Source of the DNA: Bacillota bacterium
Lineage (GTDB): Bacteria > Bacillota > Bacilli > Alicyclobacillales > Alicyclobacillaceae
Length of the DNA: 7,668 nt
Direction: 5' to 3'
Assembly (NCBI GenBank): GCA_021820805.1
Contig: JAKADF010000149.1
Span: forward strand, 1-7,668
A program made the position numbers and the translations under genes. This document shows, in pieces, positions 1-5,619 of this stretch. The first letter of the stretch is position 1. Every line of letters begins with the position of its first letter. The notes beneath the pieces were generated by a model, which saw only the letters and a list, made by a program, of their open reading frames with translations, was not told the origin of the DNA and ran no database searches.

Positions 1-1
1 C

Positions 2-1300
2 CATTTCACGGGTGTTTTTCTTCGTTTTCATGAGGACGACTTTTGTACAAGGTCTAAGGATGGTGTAGGTGAAGATTGGCCAATTACTTATCATGAATTG
101 GCTCCATATTACGACAAAATCGAACGTGACATCGCAGTTTCAGGCCCAAAGCATTTTCCATGGGGCTCATTTCACGGTCCGTATCCATATCCAGAACGCG
201 ATCCGATTAGCGCAAACTCCGAACTGTTTCGCATTGGCTGCGAGAAACTTAGCATCGAGAGTGTTGTTGCTCCCCTCGCGATTAATTCAGCACCGTTTGA
301 TGGCAGACCCCCCTGCACAAACAGAGGTTTTTGTAATCAAGGCTGCAAACCGAATGCGAAGTTCAGCACACTCGTGCACCATATTCCAAAAGCAATTGCT
401 CTTGGCGCAGAACTGCTCGCAGACTCAATGGTGACTCAAATTCAAACAAATGACGCTGGATACGTCACCAGTGTTACGTTCGTTCATCGCGGACTTACCT
501 ATGAACAGAAAGCACGTGTATTTATTCTTGCAAGTTTTGTCGTCGAAACACCTCGACTCTTGCTGCATAGTGCAAATGCATTTTTCCCAGACGGGCTCGC
601 AAACAGCAGCGGCTTAGTCGGGAAAGCAATCATGCCTCACAGCAGTCAAGACGTCTACGCAAAATTTGACGAAGAAGTAAGGCTTTACAAGGGAACACCG
701 GTTCTTGCCCTTACGCAGGCATTCTACGAATCTAATCTTGACCGTGGTTTTGCACGCGGCTACACGCTCAGTGCTCATGGTTCTCGTCCACTTGAAATGG
801 CCAAGGGAATTTCGAAAAATGCAGGACTCTGGGGAGAACGGTTACGTCAGGTGATGGCTGATTACAATTTTTACGGTCGAATTACCCTTGTTGGTGAAGT
901 TCTGCCAAACATTGCAAATGCAGTCACTTTGACAAACGAGAAAGATGAATATGGCATCCCTCGTGCGGAAGTTGTCTTTTCCTACGGAGATAACGACAAA
1001 AAGTTAATTGCCCATGCAGTTGGAAAAATGAAAGAGATAATGGTAGCTGCTGGGGGGCATCCCGAGTTTGTTGTCGAAGACACAGCACACCTCATGGGTG
1101 GATGCAAAATGGGCAACGACCCAAAGACATCTGTTACAAACGCCTTTGGGCAGACACACGATATACCAAACTTATTTATCGCAGGCGCCAGCCTTTTTGT
1201 AACATCATCTGGTGCCAACCCGACAAACACAATTATGGCACTTGCTGCTCGCACATCAGAATATATCGTAAACCAAATGAACTTACAGGAACTACCCTAA
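2..1300 (+). CDS. GMC-family FAD oxidoreductase, gluconate/glucose dehydrogenase large-subunit type (5' truncated)
   Basis: The reading frame is open from base 2 to the TAA at 1298-1300, giving 432 residues; the N-terminus with the FAD-binding GxGxxG is outside the window. The first visible residues (LRFHEDDF, then DGVGEDWPITYHELAPYY) are the usual GMC stretch after the Rossmann motif, so starting at TTG 98 would wrongly cut a real protein. Further landmarks are ETPRLLLHSA (about codons 180-190), GLVGKAIMPH, and the C-terminal HLMGGCKMG and GANPTNTIMALAAR blocks. These supply the expected catalytic His (codon 1088-1090) and Asn (codon 1217-1219). Such enzymes oxidise sugars, sugar acids or alcohols, often as the flavin subunit of a membrane-bound dehydrogenase with a small 'subunit 3' partner and a cytochrome c. 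A CTNRGFCNQGC motif (314-346) resembles the Fe-S site of FAD-glucose dehydrogenase. Substrate cannot be told from sequence. Family call is secure; the dehydrogenase subtype is likely. Confidence 0.92.
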   Translation, partial: HFTGVFLRFHEDDFCTRSKDGVGEDWPITYHELAPYYDKIERDIAVSGPKHFPWGSFHGPYPYPERDPISANSELFRIGCEKLSIESVVAPLAINSAPFDGRPPCTNRGFCNQGCKPNAKFSTLVHHIPKAIALGAELLADSMVTQIQTNDAGYVTSVTFVHRGLTYEQKARVFILASFVVETPRLLLHSANAFFPDGLANSSGLVGKAIMPHSSQDVYAKFDEEVRLYKGTPVLALTQAFYESNLDRGFARGYTLSAHGSRPLEMAKGISKNAGLWGERLRQVMADYNFYGRITLVGEVLPNIANAVTLTNEKDEYGIPRAEVVFSYGDNDKKLIAHAVGKMKEIMVAAGGHPEFVVEDTAHLMGGCKMGNDPKTSVTNAFGQTHDIPNLFIAGASLFVTSSGANPTNTIMALAARTSEYIVNQMNLQELP

Positions 1301-1434
1301 AGCGATTACGCAGCAACAAGAAAAGACACTTTTTTCCTCCTTACAAAAATTCCTTATCAATCCATCAATCGACAGCATGTGACCTTGTACTCATGCTAGA
1401 CTGTCGTCAAATGATAGATAGCGGATTCTCGTCT
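1301..1434. other. Intergenic region between GMC oxidoreductase and L,D-transpeptidase
   Basis: This is non-coding spacer. I find no hairpin followed by a T-run for the oxidoreductase; a T-rich stretch near 1331-1336 has only a 3-bp hairpin (GCG ATTA CGC, 1302-1311) well upstream. A possible extended -10 element, TGCTAGACT at 1394-1402, would start a transcript near 1409, ahead of the transpeptidase, but no good -35 stands 17 bp upstream. The TCGACA at 1369-1374 is 22 bp away from TAGACT. Promoter assignment is therefore weak. Confidence 0.35.
1370..1406. repeat. Imperfect inverted repeat upstream of the L,D-transpeptidase
   Basis: CGACAGCATG (1370-1379) pairs with CATG (1392-1395) and CTGTCG (1401-1406). 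This gives ten base pairs with a 12-nt loop and a 5-nt bulge (CTAGA) on the right arm. Seen another way, AGCATG/CATGCT is a perfect 6-bp palindromic pair with 12 nt between the halves. No T-run follows, so it is a poor terminator on the + strand. It overlaps the candidate -10 TAGACT and ends 42 nt before the start codon, so an operator or a leader hairpin are both possible. Confidence 0.5.
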
Positions 1435-1440
1435 AGGAGG
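1435..1440 (+). promoter_or_regulatory. Ribosome binding site that fixes a UUG start
   Basis: AGGAGG is separated by 8 nt from TTG at 1449-1451. An in-frame TAG at 1434-1436 overlaps the site, so the coding region cannot begin further upstream, and no ATG or GTG follows closely in frame. The TTG is therefore the start. Confidence 0.9.
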
Positions 1441-1448
1441 TACATAAG

Positions 1449-2495
1449 TTGAATTGGAGGAATATTAAGAGAGCAATTATCGGACTTGTATCAGCTTTAG
1501 CAGTACTTAACCTAGGGTGCGTCATCCCAGAACAAAGCGCCGCTTTAGAAGCAGCATCTCCGGGGCAAATTCAATCAAATGTTGATATGAATTCTCCTGA
1601 AAATATGAGTCAACTATGGAATGCTCATTTGGTTAAATTAAATTTAGTGTCGAAAAAAATGTCTATTTCGGATATTTCACTCGGTGCAAAAGGGACAAAC
1701 GCTCTTTGGATAAATGAAGCACTTGCTGCGTTAAACTATTTGCCAGTGCAATTTGCACCTTCACCATATGGTGAAGAGCAATCTGGAAATACACAAAAAG
1801 TTGATGATAACAGTACAGTCAAGGACGTGTCATTTTCAACATCAACTGACAAAACTGATGTGCTAAAACAGGTTCCCTTAACTACTACCCTGTCAGCACA
1901 ACTTATGGCTGAAAACCTACAACCACTACTAGGAAAATGGGTATGGAAAGCAAATTATCCAGCTTCATTGGTTAGCCTTTGGAACCCAAATGTAGCAACA
2001 GTCATTACACAAGGAGCCATAATGAGCTTTGAACGTCAACATGGTCTTGCTGTGGATGGAATCGCAGGTCCGCAAGTAAGAAAGACACTTGCAACTGCGC
2101 TCTATAACAATCAAGTGGATAAATATCCGTACATATATGTGGACGTAATTAAGTCTGGAACAGAGCACCTAGATTTGTGGCAGAATGGAAAAAAGACAAT
2201 GACGACTCTTGCAAATACAGGAATTTCCGAAAGCCAGACTCCGAACGGCACTTGGCCTATTTATTCACGATTTACGTCGCAAACCATGAAAGGTAAGTTA
2301 CCTGGCGGCGGAACATATAACGACCCTGGCGTTCCATTCGTGAACTATTTTTACAAAGGCTGTGCTATTCATGGATTTGCCCGTGCATCATACGGCTCTC
2401 CGCAAAGTTTAGGATGTGTTGAACTACCTATTAGTTCGGCTAAACAACTTTACACGATGCTCCATTTCGGAAGCTTGGTTACCGTTCAGGCATAA
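1449..2495 (+). CDS. Secreted L,D-transpeptidase with peptidoglycan-binding region
   Basis: This 348-residue exported protein should cross-link or modify peptidoglycan in the wall, with the catalytic Cys attacking a stem tetrapeptide. Residues 7-22 are hydrophobic after a basic start (signal peptide). NLGC near 21-24 is not a good lipobox because Asn holds the -3 position, so signal peptidase I cleavage in the Ala-rich stretch at about 31-36 is preferred. The segment from about 75 to 100 (LGAKGTNALWINEALAALNYLP) and the segment at about 178-218 (VITQGAIMSFERQHGLAVDG then GP) together look like a peptidoglycan-binding domain split by a Ser/Thr/Lys-rich insert (about 105-145). The YkuD catalytic domain runs from about 228 to 346. 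His308 and Cys323 lie in HGFARASYGSPQSLGCVEL. The usual SHGCxR is here SLGCVE, which I recall as a recurrent variant with the YGxPQ prefix. It starts at UUG behind a strong AGGAGG. No + strand terminator is evident. Confidence 0.9.
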   Translation: MNWRNIKRAIIGLVSALAVLNLGCVIPEQSAALEAASPGQIQSNVDMNSPENMSQLWNAHLVKLNLVSKKMSISDISLGAKGTNALWINEALAALNYLPVQFAPSPYGEEQSGNTQKVDDNSTVKDVSFSTSTDKTDVLKQVPLTTTLSAQLMAENLQPLLGKWVWKANYPASLVSLWNPNVATVITQGAIMSFERQHGLAVDGIAGPQVRKTLATALYNNQVDKYPYIYVDVIKSGTEHLDLWQNGKKTMTTLANTGISESQTPNGTWPIYSRFTSQTMKGKLPGGGTYNDPGVPFVNYFYKGCAIHGFARASYGSPQSLGCVELPISSAKQLYTMLHFGSLVTVQA

Positions 2496-2532
2496 TGGAT
2501 TCAATCTATCTTGCCATTTCCTTTCTCGTAGG

Positions 2533-2560
2533 TTTTATAAAAAAAGGTCCCATTGGGACC
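2533..2560 (-). terminator. Rho-independent terminator of the permease gene
   Basis: GGTCCC (2546-2551), loop ATT, GGGACC (2555-2560) form a perfect 6-bp hairpin. On the minus strand it is followed by seven T residues (complement of 2539-2545), then ATAAAACC. It lies 16 nt past the permease stop codon. On the + strand the hairpin is followed by GTGATTTCAA, so it is poorly suited to end the converging L,D-transpeptidase transcript. Confidence 0.85.
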
Positions 2561-2576
2561 GTGATTTCAATGAAAC

Positions 2577-4001
2577 TTAAGCGACTCGTTTTTCTTTTGA
2601 TTTCGTATCAAGGTTGTTATTTCGAACAAATGGATAGAATACGATTCCAACAACGATGAGACCGACTCCAAATAAGAATGTCTTTAAGTCAGACGTTCCG
2701 GCCTTTACGACCCAGACAGAGTAAATAAACGCCAAAAATGCAATGATACCTTCAATTGTTCGTGTCTTTTTCTGTCCTTCATAAGTTTCGCCTGTAAGGG
2801 TAAGTTTCAATTGATACAATGCAGACACCATGTAAGGTACGAGATATGACAATGTTGCAATAAAGATGACAAAGTTATATGCCTTTGCAATAGACTGAGA
2901 AAGTGTCGAAAGCAAGAATATCTGTGCCATCACGTTTGTGATAACAAGTGAAACAACGGGAACGCCTTTTTTGTTCTCTTTTCCAAAAATACGAAGGAAC
3001 AACCCTTGTTTTTCGGCCTGGTATGCAACCTCGGCACTTAATAAGATCCAACCAATAACCGATCCTAATAAACAGATGAGTCCGAGTACCGCCATTAAGT
3101 AACCGCCTGCAGGACCGATAGCAGCAGCAAGCGCATCAACAAGCGGCTTATTTGCCTTCATTAATTGTGCCTGAGGCAACGCACCCATGGTAAGCACTGT
3201 TATACCGATGTAAATAATGATGGTGAGAACAAGGCCGTAGATTGTCGCCTTTTTAATATCCGTACGCCGCTTTGCACGAGAAGAAAAGACAATTGCAGAC
3301 TCAACACCGACAAATGCCCATAATGTAGCGATTGCTGCCTGATTGATTTGACCCATAAGTCCTAGTGTAACGCCGCCGCTCGACGCACGAGGCTGTACAA
3401 ATGGTACGAGATTCGCTTTTTCAAATACAAACAAAGTTGCAATGATAAAAAACACAAAACCAAGCACTTTAGCGGCAGTAGCAACAAAATTAATTTTACC
3501 TGCGCCCTCAATGCCCTGGAGTATCAAAAAGTGAACTGCCCATAACAGGACACTGCACACAATAAATGTTGAGATGTTACCGACCGTGATTTGAAAGGTT
3601 CCCACTTTTGCCAAAGGAGCCCCACTCGTTAAAATGGGAAAGAAAGTAGATAAATAACTTGTGAAAGTGGTAATAATAGCTACATTACCCGCCCAGTTTG
3701 CAACCCAGTATCCCCAAGATACAAGATAACCGGATAATGTTGATGCAGTCGATCCCTCTCTAAATAATGCTTTAGCGTAAATCTGTGGGCCGCCGCTCAT
3801 CTCTGGTTTACGAAGTGCAAGACTGCCAAATACGAGTGCCAGCATCAAGACACCTGCACCTGTAAACAGCCAGGCGAGGATTGTCCCCGCAGGACTTGCG
3901 TCATTTGCGAGCGTTGTCGGTAACATAAAAATACCGGATCCGACCATGTTTCCAACAACAAGCGCCGTTAGAACCCAAACGCCGAGTTTTCCTTTACTCA
4001 T
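2577..4001 (-). CDS. APC-superfamily amino acid permease / antiporter (APA family)
   Basis: This 474-residue integral membrane protein has about twelve hydrophobic segments, a length usual for the basic amino acid/polyamine antiporter (APA) family. GNMVGSGIFMLPTTLA at residues 17-32 is the TM1 substrate-binding signature, close to that of AdiC. LWAFVGVESA carries Trp228 and Glu234, with the same six-residue spacing as AdiC Trp202 and Glu208 in TM6. APA members exchange cationic amino acids such as arginine, lysine or ornithine for their decarboxylated or deiminated products, so an arginine/ornithine- or lysine-type role is plausible, but substrate is not proven. The basic C-terminal tail is short and cytoplasmic. 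GGGAGGAA (4011-4018, minus strand) precedes the ATG by about 9 nt. It appears monocistronic, diverging from the SLOG-family gene. No amino acid decarboxylase or deiminase gene is visible alongside to narrow the substrate. Confidence 0.93.
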   Translation of the reverse strand: MSKGKLGVWVLTALVVGNMVGSGIFMLPTTLANDASPAGTILAWLFTGAGVLMLALVFGSLALRKPEMSGGPQIYAKALFREGSTASTLSGYLVSWGYWVANWAGNVAIITTFTSYLSTFFPILTSGAPLAKVGTFQITVGNISTFIVCSVLLWAVHFLILQGIEGAGKINFVATAAKVLGFVFFIIATLFVFEKANLVPFVQPRASSGGVTLGLMGQINQAAIATLWAFVGVESAIVFSSRAKRRTDIKKATIYGLVLTIIIYIGITVLTMGALPQAQLMKANKPLVDALAAAIGPAGGYLMAVLGLICLLGSVIGWILLSAEVAYQAEKQGLFLRIFGKENKKGVPVVSLVITNVMAQIFLLSTLSQSIAKAYNFVIFIATLSYLVPYMVSALYQLKLTLTGETYEGQKKTRTIEGIIAFLAFIYSVWVVKAGTSDLKTFLFGVGLIVVGIVFYPFVRNNNLDTKSKEKRVA

Positions 4002-4018
4002 GATTTATATTTCCTCCC

Positions 4019-4191
4019 AAAGGAATGTTTGAATCTTTAATACAATAAAGAGATAAAGTGCAAAAGCAACATTATGTACTGTAACAAGATGTAATAAACC
4101 ATGCAAGTTATTTTTAATGGAAAACAGGCAAGAAACCTAAAACATATACGCCAGCACGACAAACAACTAAAATGGGATTGGTATAAAAAGA
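4019..4191. promoter_or_regulatory. Divergent intergenic region with weak promoter candidates
   Basis: It must hold promoters for both the permease and the SLOG-family gene. For the permease, TTGCAT (4106-4101, minus) and TACAGT (4083-4078) are exactly 17 nt apart, matching 3/6 and 4/6 of the sigma-A consensus. For the + strand gene, TATAAA at 4182-4187 has no matching -35 and sits almost on the ribosome site, so it is unconvincing. No riboswitch-like or terminator-like structure was found. Confidence 0.3.
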
Positions 4192-4204
4192 GGGGAGTGG
4201 GAGA

Positions 4205-4780
4205 ATGAAACGCATTGGTGTAATCGGTCAATCTGGGCAATTAGATAGAGAAATCCTGCACATCGCAGAAGAAGTCGGAAAAGAAATTGCTTCTCGTAAT
4301 GCGGTACTTCTGACTGGTGGAACAAACGGTGTCATGGAAGCAGCATCAAAAGGAGCAAAAGCAGCTGGCGGTATTGTTGTTGGGATACTACCTGGGGATA
4401 CGGTTGATGTAGCGAATGACTACGTCGATATACCGATTACTACGGGGTTCGGATTTGATTATCGGAGCATGGTACTCGTTCATTCATCCGATGCAATTAT
4501 TATGATTGGCGGAGGAATCGGTACACTTCTCGAACTGTCAGAAGCTTATATGCAGCATCGACCCGTCGTTGTGCTGGAGTCATCTGGCGGTTGGGCGGCC
4601 AGGGTAAAGGAAATTGCCTATGAAGGCATGTATTTAGATCATCGCCGAGAAAACTACCCGTTACAAGTTTATTTTTCTTCGAACCCGAAGGAAGCACTCG
4701 ATATTGCATTTTCGAGAATTGAAGAAAATAACAAGGCAAAATTGAAATCAACATCCAAATCGGCCCGAATAGACGGATAA
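4205..4780 (+). CDS. TIGR00725 family protein (LOG/DprA-like SLOG Rossmann fold)
   Basis: This 191-residue cytoplasmic protein has the single-domain SLOG fold. An N-terminal strand MKRIGVIGQSG is followed by VLLTGGTNGVMEAASKGA at 34-51, a second strand (IVVGILPG, 57-64), and IMIGGGIGTLLELSEA at 99-114. The GGGIGT plus Glu110 segment corresponds to the PGGxGTxxE nucleotide-binding motif of LOG lysine decarboxylase-like cytokinin-activating enzymes, but Pro is replaced by Ile101-Gly102 here. The TIGR00725 group is a conserved family whose substrate is, to my knowledge, unassigned. Binding of a nucleotide or nucleoside-like ligand is the family inference; I would not call it a lysine decarboxylase or LOG enzyme. 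The last 20 residues are Lys/Ser-rich and probably disordered. The ATG follows GGGGAG (4192-4197) by 7 nt. It stands alone, diverging from the permease and converging on the sdh operon. Confidence 0.85.
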   Translation: MKRIGVIGQSGQLDREILHIAEEVGKEIASRNAVLLTGGTNGVMEAASKGAKAAGGIVVGILPGDTVDVANDYVDIPITTGFGFDYRSMVLVHSSDAIIMIGGGIGTLLELSEAYMQHRPVVVLESSGGWAARVKEIAYEGMYLDHRRENYPLQVYFSSNPKEALDIAFSRIEENNKAKLKSTSKSARIDG

Positions 4781-4827
4781 TTACTGCAGCCAGCAAAACT
4801 TCACCTTAAGTACACCTAGAATAAAAT

Positions 4828-4850
4828 GGGAGCGGGTTCAACCCGCCCCC
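4828..4850 (-). terminator. GC-rich terminator hairpin of the sdhCAB operon, possibly bidirectional
   Basis: GGGAGCGGG (4828-4836), loop TTCAA, CCCGCCCCC (4842-4850). Read on the minus strand this is a continuous 9-bp stem with one G-U pair, followed by ATTTTATT, so it ends the sdhB transcript 13 nt after its stop. On the + strand the same position is an A-C mismatch and the following CTGAAACCTTTC is only weakly T-rich. It may still help end the SLOG-family gene, whose stop is 47 nt upstream. Confidence 0.8.
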
Positions 4851-4863
4851 TGAAACCTTTCTA

Positions 4864-5601
4864 TTATGACTTTACAAAGTGCCAGCCAGCATGGGCCATT
4901 TTCCGTCTGACATAAGCAAGCTGCCCGCGCAGTGGAACACCAACAGGACAATTGTCATCACATGCCATGAGCCCAATGCAGCCAAAAATACCATCTTCAC
5001 TTCCTACTACCTCGAAATATTCTTGCTCCGACCGTTTATCACGCGGGTCAACCATAAACCTTGCAACCCGATTAATGCCTGCTGCCCCAATGAAATTCGG
5101 TTTCAAGTTGGCCGTTGCACAACCTCCGATGCAGCATCCACACTCGATGCACCTATCTGCTTCATAAATCTTAAGTGCAGTTTCGTTATCCATCCTCTCT
5201 TCTTGTGCGTCCGGTTCAAACTCCTCTTCAGTGTGTACCCAAGATTCTGTACGTAGAGACATATCTCTAAACCAAACGCCAGTGTCCACAGACAAATCAC
5301 CAAGCAGTTTGAATACAGGAAGAGGCAGCAAAGTTGTCATATCCGGTAAGTCCTTTGTTACAGTTTTACAAGCAAGCGTCGGTGTCCCATTGACTAACAT
5401 CCCACATGATCCGCAGATGGACGCGCGGCAAACAAAATCGAACCGAAGCGTCGGGTCTTGCTCTTCACGGAGTTTATTTAATACAACAAATAGAGTCATA
5501 CCCGGTTCTTCAGTTAAATGAAAATCCTGCAAATATGGTTTCACACTAGGTTCCTCAGGGTTGTAGCGCATAATTCGAAACGTTAATTCCCGCTTTGCCA
5601 T
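4864..5601 (-). CDS. sdhB: Succinate dehydrogenase / fumarate reductase iron-sulfur subunit (Wolinella FrdB type)
   Basis: This 245-residue protein relays electrons between the flavin of SdhA and the heme/quinone site of SdhC. The N-terminal ferredoxin domain carries Cys58, 63, 66 and 78 for [2Fe-2S], in VCRASICGSCGMLVNG and the following LAC. The C-terminal domain has Cys151, 154, 157 (CIECGCC) with Cys218 for [4Fe-4S], and Cys161, 208 and 214 for [3Fe-4S]. From memory, the C-terminal seven match the residue numbers of W. succinogenes FrdB exactly and the first four are offset by one. CIECGCCIGGC differs from the CILCACC of E. coli SdhB. All eleven ligands are present, so the subunit should be functional. 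The ATG lies 18 nt after the sdhA stop with GGAGG (5611-5615, minus) 9 nt ahead. It is the last gene of the operon before the terminator. Reaction direction (succinate oxidation or fumarate reduction) cannot be read from this subunit. Confidence 0.95.
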   Translation of the reverse strand: MAKRELTFRIMRYNPEEPSVKPYLQDFHLTEEPGMTLFVVLNKLREEQDPTLRFDFVCRASICGSCGMLVNGTPTLACKTVTKDLPDMTTLLPLPVFKLLGDLSVDTGVWFRDMSLRTESWVHTEEEFEPDAQEERMDNETALKIYEADRCIECGCCIGGCATANLKPNFIGAAGINRVARFMVDPRDKRSEQEYFEVVGSEDGIFGCIGLMACDDNCPVGVPLRGQLAYVRRKMAHAGWHFVKS

Positions 5602-5619
5602 CGATTACAGCCTCCAACC

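Noticed and set aside
98..100. TTG 98 as the start of the GMC protein
   Set aside because: The same frame is open to base 2 and encodes conserved GMC residues upstream (LRFHEDDF, DGVGEDWP), so the gene simply begins outside the window.
1302..1336. Terminator for the GMC gene from GCG ATTA CGC and the later T-run
   Set aside because: The stem has only three base pairs and the T-run is about 20 nt away.
1509..1520. Lipoprotein lipobox NLGC in the L,D-transpeptidase
   Set aside because: The -3 residue is Asn, not Leu, Val or Ile, and an Ala-rich type I cleavage region follows, so lipid attachment is not supported.
4182..4187. TATAAA as the -10 element of the SLOG-family gene
   Set aside because: No -35-like sequence is found 15-19 bp upstream and the resulting transcript would start on or inside the ribosome site.
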